This document shows, in pieces, positions 1 to 5,787 of a DNA stretch of 5,888 nt. Position 1 is the first letter of the stretch. Each line of letters starts with the position of its first letter. Origin of the DNA: Bacillota bacterium (GTDB taxonomy: Bacteria; Bacillota_I; Bacilli_A; MOL361; Turicibacteraceae); assembly GCA_003486705.1 (NCBI GenBank), contig DNGE01000107.1, positions 12,689 through 18,576 on the forward strand. Reading direction: 5' to 3'. A program made the position numbers and the translations under genes. Below the pieces are notes generated by a model, which had not been told where the DNA came from, did no database searches, and saw only the letters and a list, made by a program, of their open reading frames with translations.

Positions 1-21
1 ATTATTTGAAACATTCATCAT
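1..21 (-). CDS. Possible start of a divergent gene (5' end only)
   Basis: Reading leftwards on the minus strand, two tandem ATG codons (positions 19-21 and 16-18) open a frame (MMNVSNN) that runs off the window edge. A purine-rich AAGGGGGAG at 31-39 lies 9 bases upstream of the first ATG, a good Shine-Dalgarno at good spacing. Only seven codons are visible, so no product can be suggested. The reading rests on the ribosome binding site and on the absence of stops, which means little over seven codons. If real, this gene is divergent from the carboxypeptidase gene and shares its upstream region. Confidence 0.35.
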
Positions 22-186
22 CCGCTTATTCTCCCCCTTCACTATAAAAACAAAAGCCACCCTTATTATGTTGCACGTTATCTCATTTTTTTAAAATTTC
101 CACTCCCATTCCTCTATGAATCTATGTTATAAAAAACAATTAAATATTTATTTTCACCATAAAAGTTAGTACAAATATACAAAACG

Positions 187-218
187 TTGTTCATTTACAC
201 CTAGAAATATTATACAAT
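187..218 (+). promoter_or_regulatory. Candidate sigma-A promoter for the carboxypeptidase gene
   Basis: TTGTTC at 187-192 could be a -35 element (3 of 6 matches to TTGACA). TATACA at 211-216 lies 18 bases downstream as a possible -10 element, and the overlapping TACAAT at 213-218 matches TATAAT at 5 of 6. Transcription from here would leave a leader of roughly 90 bases before the start codon at 316. In such AT-rich DNA, matches of this quality are common, so this is only the best candidate I could find. The rest of 22-315 shows no gene and no strong hairpin. Confidence 0.3.
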
Positions 219-303
219 AGTGATACAAACAGCCAAAACTAGAAATTCCAACAGTTATTAAACTAACTAAATTTTGTGTTGTAAGAGAAAAATAATTTTC
301 AAT

Positions 304-310
304 AAGGTGA
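304..310 (+). promoter_or_regulatory. Ribosome binding site that sets the carboxypeptidase start
   Basis: AAGGTGA lies 5 bases before the ATG at 316. The frame is open back to a TTG at 274, but that upstream start has no Shine-Dalgarno and would put a charged extension in front of the signal peptide. The ATG at 316 is therefore the likely start. Confidence 0.7.
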
Positions 311-315
311 ATAAC

Positions 316-1170
316 ATGAAACTTGGTCCATTATTTTTTATCACATTTTTAAATCTTAGCTCAATTGACGCGCAGACACTAGCTAATTCACCAGTGAATA
401 CGTTAATTTATGACGAATTATCTATGATTGTCGAGCATCCTGCATTTACGTACTCTCTTTACGAACGGCAACGTATAATTTCTTTAGATGACTTCTTTTC
501 TAAAGCAAAACTAAAACAACAAATGATTGAAGTGGCAACAAATGCTTCTAGCTACATTCCTTCAAACTTTTATGAGACTGTGTTCTCTGTTTCAGACCCT
601 AATGATTACTTAGTGTTAGTAAATAAAAATTTTTACTTACAGCCATCTGACACCCCACAAGACCTTGTATTACCACAAGTGGCTGTATGGGATTCTGAGG
701 TGAACACGAATTTCTATTTAAGGGAAGAAGTAGCACGCCAGGTTGAAAATATGTTTGAAGAAGCGATGCTAGAAAACTACGAATTAATGATCCGCAGTGC
801 TTATAGATCTTATCACGAACAAGTTTCAGTGTATGAGGATTTTTTAAGTAAATATGGTCCCTGGTATGTAGAGGCTTATACCGCCATACCAGGACATAGT
901 GAACATCAAACAGGTTTGGCCTTTGATATTACCTCGCAAAGTGTCTATTTCGGTCAATATAAAACCTTTGACCAATCACCAGAATATGAATGGGTTAAAA
1001 AAAATGCACATCGATTTGGGTTTGTTATCCGATATCCAGAAGGTCGGGAAAATAGTACAGGGTTTTCTCCTGAACCTTGGCACTGGAGATACGTGGGGGT
1101 AGATGTTGCAACGTTATTGTATGAAAAAGATTGGATTTTAGAAGATTATATACTTTCCATTTATTATTAA
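316..1170 (+). CDS. Secreted zinc D-alanyl-D-alanine carboxypeptidase, peptidase family M15B (VanY/DacB-like)
   Basis: Likely removes the terminal D-alanine from peptidoglycan stem peptides outside the membrane. The 284-residue protein from ATG 316 begins with one lysine and a hydrophobic stretch ending in IDAQ near residues 17-20, a plausible signal-peptidase I site. There is no lipobox cysteine and no second membrane segment. Residues about 20-150 form a leader region containing the LVLVNKNF and PQDLVLP motifs usual ahead of this domain. The M15 core follows: SAYRSYHEQ at 161-169 (conserved Arg164), PGHSEHQTGLAFDI at 192-205 with zinc ligands His197 and Asp204, and EPWHWRYVG at 253-261 with catalytic Glu253 and the third ligand His256. 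All key residues are present and the length is normal for the family. It is a single-gene unit ending at a hairpin, and no vanA/vanB-type resistance genes adjoin it. Housekeeping wall trimming is therefore more likely than glycopeptide resistance. Family assignment is firm; the physiological role is inferred. Confidence 0.92.
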   Translation: MKLGPLFFITFLNLSSIDAQTLANSPVNTLIYDELSMIVEHPAFTYSLYERQRIISLDDFFSKAKLKQQMIEVATNASSYIPSNFYETVFSVSDPNDYLVLVNKNFYLQPSDTPQDLVLPQVAVWDSEVNTNFYLREEVARQVENMFEEAMLENYELMIRSAYRSYHEQVSVYEDFLSKYGPWYVEAYTAIPGHSEHQTGLAFDITSQSVYFGQYKTFDQSPEYEWVKKNAHRFGFVIRYPEGRENSTGFSPEPWHWRYVGVDVATLLYEKDWILEDYILSIYY

Positions 1171-1209
1171 AAAGGAAGCACACCATGTCCGATCTGGTGT
1201 GCTTCCTTT
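1171..1209. terminator. Bidirectional intrinsic terminator between convergent genes
   Basis: AAAGGAAGCACACCA (1171-1185) pairs perfectly with TGGTGTGCTTCCTTT (1195-1209): a 15-bp stem with a 9-base loop. It starts immediately after the carboxypeptidase stop codon and ends 8 bases before the stop of the minus-strand small gene. The minus-strand transcript gets a better U-rich tail (TTTTTAATAATAA) than the plus-strand one (CCTTTGATTTATC). It probably serves both convergent genes. Confidence 0.88.
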
Positions 1210-1217
1210 GATTTATC

Positions 1218-1436
1218 TTAACGTTTAACTTTTTTCTTAAATAATTGACGAATAACTTTTGATAATTTAAACTCACCCTCATCTAGATGCGTTATGTATA
1301 ATGGATCGGAATAATTCCCTAATGCTTCTGAAAATAATTGATCGTAAGGATCTTGATATTGTTCTAATTTATATAATCTATTTGTATCATCAGCCCACTG
1401 ATAATCTTCATCTTTCATTGTATCTGTTAAGCGCAA
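1218..1436 (-). CDS. Small hypothetical protein, TTG start
   Basis: I do not recognise this gene. The frame is open to a GTG at 1479-1481, but the best start is the TTG at 1434-1436. AAAGGAGG (1446-1453) sits 9 bases before it, while the GTG has a purine run only one base away. From the TTG the product is 72 residues. It is acidic in the first half (DTMKDEDYQWADD), has a tyrosine-rich centre (YKLEQYQDPYDQLF) and a strongly basic end (LFKKKVKR). There is no signal peptide, membrane segment or Zn-binding cysteine, so it should be cytoplasmic. It converges on the carboxypeptidase gene across a shared terminator. The strong ribosome binding site and terminator support a real gene, but its size and lack of known motifs keep confidence moderate. 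It does not look related to the sugar genes. Confidence 0.55.
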   Translation of the reverse strand: MRLTDTMKDEDYQWADDTNRLYKLEQYQDPYDQLFSEALGNYSDPLYITHLDEGEFKLSKVIRQLFKKKVKR

Positions 1437-1445
1437 GAGATATTG

Positions 1446-1453
1446 CCTCCTTT
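1446..1453 (-). promoter_or_regulatory. Strong ribosome binding site deciding a TTG start
   Basis: AAAGGAGG on the minus strand is a near-perfect match to the anti-Shine-Dalgarno, 9 bases from the in-frame TTG at 1434-1436. It lies inside the longer GTG-initiated reading of the small gene, which argues that the longer form is not the real one. Confidence 0.6.
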
Positions 1454-1588
1454 CCGACTCTCTTACTAGTATGATACTCACACCCCTCTATTATGTGTAA
1501 TCGTTTTAAGTTATTTCCATTTCTAAATATAACAAACTTTAGTACGATAGACTTAATTTCAATGAAAAACTATTATAAGTGAGATACA

Positions 1589-1783
1589 ATAAAAAAGTAT
1601 GTACTATCGTTTCTTATTCTGTCTCATATTAATAGGTTGTTGTACAAATGACCTAAAAAATGATGACAGTATTTGCGATTATGACAAGAGCATTATACCG
1701 CTTATTTAGATGCTAACTTAGAGGTTGAAGCAAGGCTCAAAGATTTAATGGCTCGAATATCTTTAACAACTAAAGTTTCTTGA
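1589..1783 (+). pseudogene. Decayed 5' end of a secreted GH3 beta-glucosidase-like lipoprotein
   Basis: Three reading-frame blocks together read as the start of one protein. Block 1 (1589 to about 1624) reads IKKYVLSFLILS, the positively charged and hydrophobic start of a signal peptide. Its first codon is ATA where ATG is expected, with AAGTGAG (1577-1583) five bases upstream. Block 2 (about 1623-1690, another frame) reads LILIGCCTNDLKNDDS, giving a lipobox (L-I-G-C) and a polar linker. Block 3 (1691-1783, in the frame of block 1) reads HYTA, then YLDANLEVEARLKDLMAR, then ISLTTKVS, and stops at TGA 1781. Block 3 fits the N-terminal pattern of GH3 enzymes (YLD...-hydrophobic-E-R-DL-R-MTLEEK-V). 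I infer a lost start codon, two compensating indels and removal of the remaining several hundred codons. No catalytic part survives. It converges on the GH13 gene. The family call comes from pattern memory over about 26 residues. An unrelated small lipoprotein ORF (1599-1709, 36 codons) is the alternative. Confidence 0.55.
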
Positions 1784-1850
1784 AGGGTATAAAAGGTACG
1801 AACCCATGTGCATTATTTTAAGTCAATATATTGAATATTTTTTCATGATA

Positions 1851-1882
1851 AAAAGTGAGGTGCACAGGTGCACCTCACTTTT
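1851..1882 (-). terminator. Intrinsic terminator of the GH13 gene
   Basis: AAAAGTGAGGTGCAC (1851-1865) is the exact inverse of GTGCACCTCACTTTT (1868-1882). Allowing for loop geometry, this gives about 14 bp of stem with a 4-base loop. On the minus strand it follows the GH13 stop codon by 18 bases and is followed by TTTTTATC, a typical U tail. It would also stop plus-strand transcription coming from the relic region. Confidence 0.88.
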
Positions 1883-1900
1883 AGCTTATCTTCATATGCT

Positions 1901-3754
1901 TTATTTATACCATGCGTATTCATATGGTTCTAATACAATGATTTCATCGTCTAAACTAATGTGTTTTTCTGATAATAAATCTTTCATAGTCCCTGTAAAT
2001 CCATAAGTCTTGACTTCATGTGTTGGGATGAAAACTTTATGTTCTGAGAAATTAAAGAGAGTTATCATCTTTTCATCCTCTTTATATTTAGCTATTCCAT
2101 AAATGTGAGTATTTGAGAGAGGTAAAATTTCATTATTTACCTGACCTGAAAATAGTGGTTCTGATTTTCTAACTTCAATTAGCTTCTTTAATGTTTGAAA
2201 CACATTGCCTTTTGTTGAGAATTCATCATGACGTTTTTCTGCTTCGGCCCAATCCATTGCATTACGATGAACCCAACGTCCTTCAAGATACTTGTCTGCA
2301 TCATTTAAATAACGATAGTCATTTAACATTCCAAGTTCATCGCCACTATATATTAAAGGAATACCTTGAGCGCTCAATAACAACGCATGAATGAGATTAA
2401 TTCTTGAAAGTGATAACTCTTTTTGAGTCAAATCTTTATGCGTTAATGCATTCTCAAGTCCTACTAAACTTGCAAGTGTTCCATTAATTCTAGCATCTTG
2501 TGTTACAGGGTTATACTGATAGATTTCTCCTTTTGCAAAACTTCCTGGGAACTTTCCACTATAGAAATCAATAATAAATTGTTTATGATCGACAGGATTT
2601 GAACCGGTTTGCCAAACTGCATCTTCGCTAAATCCCCATCCAATATCATCGTGACAACGAGCATAGTTAATCCAAGTTCCAGACTTTGGTGTGACATAAC
2701 GGGCACTATCAATACGCATGACATGCGTATTGCGCGTCGCTAGGGAATTCCAAATGTTAACCATAAAGTTTGCATTATACATGAGTTCACATTCTACTTT
2801 GTCTTCATTTCCAAAGTATTTTACAATTTCATGTGGCTCAACAATTGCCTCGCCTAATAATACTAACGATGGGCATGCAATTTCCTTTATTAAGTAAATG
2901 AGATGTAATAACTCATGAATCATATCTAAGTTACGGCATGTCGTTCCGAGTTCTTTCCACATAAAAGGAATCGCGTCAAGGCGGATAATATTAACTCCCG
3001 TGTTAGCTAAAAACAGTAAGATATCCACCATTTCTTTAAATACGGTCGGATTTTTAAAGTTTAAATCCCATTGGAAATCACTAAATGACGTAAAGACATG
3101 TCGATTAATTTCTGGATAATACGTAAAATTACCTGGACACTTATCTGGTAATACTTCTGGTACCGTTTCATTAAATGCAGCCGGAATATCATAATGTTCA
3201 TACATCATGTACATTTGTTGATAAAAATATTGTCCCTGTAAGGCCAATTTTGCCCACTCATGCTCTTTCGCTGTATGATTTAATACATAGTCGATACACA
3301 CCGCAATATTTGCTTTTCTAAATTCACTTAACATCTTAATAAAGTCTTCCATTGTTCCAAGTTTCGGATCAATTTCTCGGTAATCCTCAACAGCATAGCC
3401 CCCATCGTTTTCCCCATCACGAGGTTTTAATAATGGCATTAAATGCACATAGGTAATACCTAATTCTTTAAAATACGGAATCTTATTGATTAACTGATTC
3501 AAATCTCCCCCAAATAAATCAACATATAGCATCATCCCAACCATATTTTCAGACATAAACCATTGTCTATTACGGTTATCTAATGCCTTTAAGTCGTTAG
3601 ATCGTTGCATACTTTTTGTTTTAATGACTTGAATTAACGATTCAAAATCATCATCTGTTGCACCGTATTGATCATAAACATAATGATATGTCCATTTTAA
3701 TTGATCATACTGAGCATTTAAACGTTTTTCAAAATCCATCTTTCTTTCCATCAT
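1901..3754 (-). CDS. Amylosucrase-type glycoside hydrolase family 13 (subfamily 4) enzyme, cytoplasmic
   Basis: Likely uses sucrose, either building alpha-1,4-glucan while releasing fructose or hydrolysing it. From ATG 3752-3754 it has 617 residues, close to the 636 of Neisseria polysaccharea amylosucrase. A helical N-terminal domain (about 1-70) leads into the (beta/alpha)8 barrel at VGMMLYVDLFGGDL. Visible motifs are NDGGYAVEDYR (Asp117), NHTAKEHEWA (His160), SFSDFQWDLNF, nucleophile Asp260 in IIRLDAIPF, acid/base Glu302 in LGEAIVEP, stabiliser Asp369 in RCHDDIGW, YNPVTQDARINGT, and Arg493 in EGRWVHR. A C-terminal beta domain ends in LEPYEYAWYK. Asp117 and Arg493 correspond to the Asp144/Arg509 pair closing the glucose pocket of amylosucrase. 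Two acceptor-side arginines differ (Pro199 for Arg226, Lys391 for Arg415). No signal peptide is present. The gene lies downstream of a sugar importer but behind its terminator. The start was chosen from GGGGGTG at 3758-3764; the frame stays open to an ATG at 3775. Sucrose hydrolase or another alpha-glucoside specificity remains possible. Confidence 0.88.
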   Translation of the reverse strand: MMERKMDFEKRLNAQYDQLKWTYHYVYDQYGATDDDFESLIQVIKTKSMQRSNDLKALDNRNRQWFMSENMVGMMLYVDLFGGDLNQLINKIPYFKELGITYVHLMPLLKPRDGENDGGYAVEDYREIDPKLGTMEDFIKMLSEFRKANIAVCIDYVLNHTAKEHEWAKLALQGQYFYQQMYMMYEHYDIPAAFNETVPEVLPDKCPGNFTYYPEINRHVFTSFSDFQWDLNFKNPTVFKEMVDILLFLANTGVNIIRLDAIPFMWKELGTTCRNLDMIHELLHLIYLIKEIACPSLVLLGEAIVEPHEIVKYFGNEDKVECELMYNANFMVNIWNSLATRNTHVMRIDSARYVTPKSGTWINYARCHDDIGWGFSEDAVWQTGSNPVDHKQFIIDFYSGKFPGSFAKGEIYQYNPVTQDARINGTLASLVGLENALTHKDLTQKELSLSRINLIHALLLSAQGIPLIYSGDELGMLNDYRYLNDADKYLEGRWVHRNAMDWAEAEKRHDEFSTKGNVFQTLKKLIEVRKSEPLFSGQVNNEILPLSNTHIYGIAKYKEDEKMITLFNFSEHKVFIPTHEVKTYGFTGTMKDLLSEKHISLDDEIIVLEPYEYAWYK

Positions 3755-3757
3755 TGG

Positions 3758-3764
3758 CACCCCC
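3758..3764 (-). promoter_or_regulatory. Ribosome binding site used to place the GH13 start
   Basis: GGGGGTG on the minus strand differs by one base from the consensus GGAGGTG. Its G run ends 5 bases before the ATG at 3754 and 8 before the adjacent ATG at 3751. The upstream in-frame ATG at 3775 has only a weak purine stretch before it, so the start is placed at 3754. The 3751 codon is nearly as good. Confidence 0.55.
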
Positions 3765-3853
3765 ATATTGAACATAAGCTCATTTCACTTACTTTGTCTT
3801 TTATACGTATTATGTTTATGGCTATTCATTTTATTAGTCTGTATCGCTTATCT

Positions 3854-3890
3854 TTTCTATAGAAGCAACTTTGCTCACGGTTCATAGAAA
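3854..3890 (-). repeat. Nested inverted repeats upstream of the GH13 gene (possible operator)
   Basis: An inner dyad, AGCAA-CT-TTGCT (3864-3875), is enclosed by outer arms TTTCTAT (3854-3860) and ATAGAAA (3884-3890). A further palindrome, TTCTATAGAA, covers 3855-3864. The site lies 100-140 bases upstream of the GH13 start and just past the transporter terminator, so it falls where the enzyme's own promoter must be. The inner dyad, with half-sites of the TTGC type around a 2-bp centre, resembles the general shape of LacI-family sugar-regulator operators. No confident -35/-10 pair was found in 3776-3895, and no regulator gene is in the window, so the operator role is a guess. Confidence 0.35.
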
Positions 3891-3895
3891 GTAAA

Positions 3896-3921
3896 TTAAA
3901 AGTCTCCTGAGAGACTTTTAA
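3896..3921 (-). terminator. Intrinsic terminator of the sugar importer operon
   Basis: TTAAAAGTCTC (3896-3906) pairs with GAGACTTTTAA (3911-3921) around a CTGA tetraloop, an 11-bp perfect stem. On the minus strand it begins 6 bases after the stop of the second permease and continues into TTTACTTTC. It separates the importer operon from the GH13 gene, which therefore probably has its own promoter. Confidence 0.85.
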
Positions 3922-3927
3922 TTTGTC

Positions 3928-4755
3928 TTATAATTTCCCACCTGACGTTGCAATACCTTCAATAAATTTTCGTTGGAAAATAACGAAGATTAGTAACATT
4001 GGCCAAATTGCCATTAATGATCCTGCCATTAATTGAGGATAGTTCGTTGAGAACTGACCTTGTAAAGAAGCAAGTCCGGCTGATAATGTCATCTTATCAA
4101 TTGACATATTGACAATTAACGGCCACATTAAATCTTTAAATGCAAATAATGCAGTAAAGATGGCTAAAGCAATAAGTCCTGAACGTGCGAGAGGCAACAT
4201 AATTCTAAAGAACGTTGTTCCGATGTTACATCCATCAAGTTTAGCAGCTTCTTCTAATTCAGTTGGAATTCCCATAAAGAATTGTCGAAGTAAAAAGGTA
4301 CCAAATGCACTCACAATTCCTGGAATAACTAATGCAGTTGCTGTATTTAGTAACCCTAATTTTTGTACGAATAAATATTGTGGAATAATAAAGATTTGAG
4401 ATGGTATCATCATCTGCATTAACACTAACATGAACAAAAAGTTTTTACCTGGGAAGTTCAATCGTGCAAATGCATAAGCAGCCATTGCACTAAATAATAC
4501 CGATCCAATGACACGGAAGAACAACATGATAAATGTATTAATGTAGAATTTATCAAATGGTAAAATATTTAAAACATTTGTATAATTATCCCAAACAATC
4601 GAATCAGGTAAGATTTGCGGTGGCATTTGTGTTGATTCAGCTAACGTTTTAAAAGATGTTAGAATCATCCAGATAAACGGTAATACCATGACTATTGCAC
4701 CTAAGATTAAAATTATATGAATAAGTAAGTTGCTTTTATTTAATTTGTATTTCAT
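3928..4755 (-). CDS. CUT1 sugar ABC transporter permease, MalG type
   Basis: Second membrane subunit of a binding-protein-dependent carbohydrate importer. The 275-residue protein has six likely membrane segments (about 11-31, 72-96, 106-128, 138-160, 188-212, 244-264). A long extracytoplasmic loop follows the first segment, as in MalG. The EAA loop that docks the ATPase reads ELEEAAKLDGCNIGTTFFRI at 166-185 (Glu169-Ala-Ala, Gly175, followed by LP at 187-188). The C-terminus, FIEGIATSGGKL, matches the GLTAGAVKG-like end typical of the family. The ATG at 4753-4755 was chosen because GGGAGG ends 9 bases upstream. The ATG at 4764 (4 bases from AGGAGG) and one at 4788, inside the preceding gene, are in frame. 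It partners the MalF-type permease directly upstream and is the last gene of the operon. The transported sugar cannot be read from the sequence; the GH13 neighbour suggests sucrose or an alpha-glucoside. Confidence 0.93.
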   Translation of the reverse strand: MKYKLNKSNLLIHIILILGAIVMVLPFIWMILTSFKTLAESTQMPPQILPDSIVWDNYTNVLNILPFDKFYINTFIMLFFRVIGSVLFSAMAAYAFARLNFPGKNFLFMLVLMQMMIPSQIFIIPQYLFVQKLGLLNTATALVIPGIVSAFGTFLLRQFFMGIPTELEEAAKLDGCNIGTTFFRIMLPLARSGLIALAIFTALFAFKDLMWPLIVNMSIDKMTLSAGLASLQGQFSTNYPQLMAGSLMAIWPMLLIFVIFQRKFIEGIATSGGKL

Positions 4756-4764
4756 CTCTAACAT

Positions 4765-4774
4765 CCTCCCTCCT
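4765..4774 (-). promoter_or_regulatory. Ribosome binding site overlapping the upstream stop codon
   Basis: AGGAGGGAGG on the minus strand includes the last two bases of the first permease's TAG stop (4773-4775). This ties termination of one permease to initiation of the next, the arrangement of translational coupling, and fits a fixed 1:1 ratio of the two membrane subunits. The doubled motif leaves two usable ATG starts (4764 and 4755). Confidence 0.6.
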
Positions 4775-5705
4775 AGTAATGCACCCATTTTTTCTGAACT
4801 TTTAATTGAACCGCTGTCACAATTAAAATTAAAGTTAATAATAACATGACAATGGCTGATCCATATCCTTTATCATTGACAACAAACGAGTGTTGATAGA
4901 ATAAGAACACAAGAGATTGTGTTTTCTCCATTGCCATACTTGTTTTATCAATCATCATAAAAATTGTATCGAAAACTTGGAATGCACTAATAACACTTGT
5001 GACAACGACAAAGAACATCGTTGGTGATACAAGAGGTAGTGTAATACTGAAAAATTGTCTAATCGGTCCTGCTCCATCAATACTTGCTGCTTCATAATAA
5101 TCTTTAGGAATTTCTTGAAGTCCTGCAAGTAATAAAACCATATTATAACCAATTGCACTCCAAATCCCAACTATTGCAATGGCAATCATCGCAAATTGCG
5201 GATCACTGACCCATTGTGGACCATCTATACCGATGAATGATAAAAAGTAATTAACTAATCCAAATTCTGAATTAAATAACCATCGCCAAACCATTGCAAT
5301 TGCTGCTGGTGCCGCAATCATAGGTAAGAAATAAATCGTACGATAAATACTTTTCCCTTTAATGTTCTTGTTTAATAAAACAGCCACAATCATTGAAAGG
5401 GCAACCGTAATCGGTACAACGATAATAGCATATTTAACTGTATTCCCCATGGCTTGCCATACCGTTACATCTTGAAATAAGCGGATGTAGTTATCAAAAC
5501 CAGTCCATGTATATGTTCCAAAATCCCCCGTTTTTTGAAAACTCATGATGAACGTTTCAATTAACGGAATAAAGTTTAAAATTAATAACCCAATCATCGT
5601 TGGAGCAACTAATATATACCCCCACATCCACTCATCATGCTTTTTATTTAATGCAAATTTAACCTTTTTAGGTTTGGCTAATTCTTGTTTTATAACAACA
5701 CTCAT
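4773..5705 (-). CDS. CUT1 sugar ABC transporter permease, MalF/LacF/UgpA type
   Basis: First membrane subunit of the importer, forming a heterodimer with the MalG-type permease encoded just downstream. It has 310 residues and likely membrane segments at about 28-52, 88-112, 123-142, 170-196, 226-246 and 284-302. The EAA loop reads IPKDYYEAASIDGAGPIRQF at 199-218 (Glu205-Ala-Ala, Asp210-Gly211, LP at 223-224). It lacks the long periplasmic domain of enteric MalF, which is normal for Gram-positive homologues. The N-terminus is lysine-rich and cytoplasmic. The ATG at 5703-5705 was chosen because AGGTGG (5712-5717) lies 6 bases before it. A GTG at 5723 is in frame but would place that Shine-Dalgarno inside the gene. 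It follows the binding-protein gene, separated by a hairpin. Substrate is inferred from context only. Confidence 0.94.
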   Translation of the reverse strand: MSVVIKQELAKPKKVKFALNKKHDEWMWGYILVAPTMIGLLILNFIPLIETFIMSFQKTGDFGTYTWTGFDNYIRLFQDVTVWQAMGNTVKYAIIVVPITVALSMIVAVLLNKNIKGKSIYRTIYFLPMIAAPAAIAMVWRWLFNSEFGLVNYFLSFIGIDGPQWVSDPQFAMIAIAIVGIWSAIGYNMVLLLAGLQEIPKDYYEAASIDGAGPIRQFFSITLPLVSPTMFFVVVTSVISAFQVFDTIFMMIDKTSMAMEKTQSLVFLFYQHSFVVNDKGYGSAIVMLLLTLILIVTAVQLKVQKKWVHY

Positions 5706-5711
5706 GCTTTT

Positions 5712-5717
5712 CCACCT
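5712..5717 (-). promoter_or_regulatory. Ribosome binding site for the MalF-type permease
   Basis: AGGTGG on the minus strand, 6 bases before the ATG at 5705, decides that start over the upstream in-frame GTG at 5723. Confidence 0.65.
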
Positions 5718-5733
5718 ACTCACTTTTTATTTT

Positions 5734-5764
5734 TAAAGGAAATGATGTTTTATCATTTCCTTTA
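5734..5764 (-). promoter_or_regulatory. Intercistronic hairpin between binding-protein and permease genes
   Basis: TAAAGGAAATGAT (5734-5746) pairs perfectly with ATCATTTCCTTTA (5752-5764) around a 5-base loop. It lies 23 bases after the binding-protein stop and about 16 bases before the permease ribosome binding site. On the minus strand it is followed by AAAAATAAAAAG rather than a U tract, so it is not a classical terminator. In many binding-protein importers, such as malE-malF of E. coli, structures here shield the upstream message or cause partial termination, giving excess binding protein over permease. The same role is inferred here. Confidence 0.6.
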
Positions 5765-5787
5765 TGACAATCCTATCCCGTTAAATT

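Noticed and set aside
180..196. Possible catabolite-response (cre) site around AAAACGTTGTTCA
   Set aside because: The spacing between the TG and CG core positions does not fit the cre pattern on either strand, and the neighbouring gene is a wall enzyme rather than a sugar gene.
1548..1576. TAGACT-N17-TATTAT as a plus-strand promoter for the GH3 relic
   Set aside because: Matches are 4/6 and 5/6 at ideal spacing, but the start point would fall on the relic's ribosome binding site. In such AT-rich DNA this match is weak evidence.
1599..1709. A 36-codon ORF with a lipobox as a genuine small lipoprotein gene
   Set aside because: It has no ribosome binding site at a useful distance from ATG 1599. 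The better signal-peptide start is in another frame, and the GH3-like stretch follows directly in that same other frame, so decay explains more.
1806..2006. Plus-strand 66-codon ORF over the GH13 terminator and 3' end
   Set aside because: It crosses a strong terminator hairpin, lacks a ribosome binding site and mostly reads the antisense of the GH13 C-terminus.
3840..3868. TTGCTT-N17-GATACA as the GH13 promoter
   Set aside because: Both hexamers match consensus at only 3 of 6 positions, too weak to list as a feature.
4109..4399. Plus-strand 96-codon ORF
   Set aside because: It is the antisense shadow of the MalG-type permease, whose EAA loop and membrane segments are clear on the other strand.
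5734..5764. Hairpin as the full terminator of the binding-protein gene
   Set aside because: No U tract follows on the minus strand, and permease genes in such operons are normally transcribed through this point.
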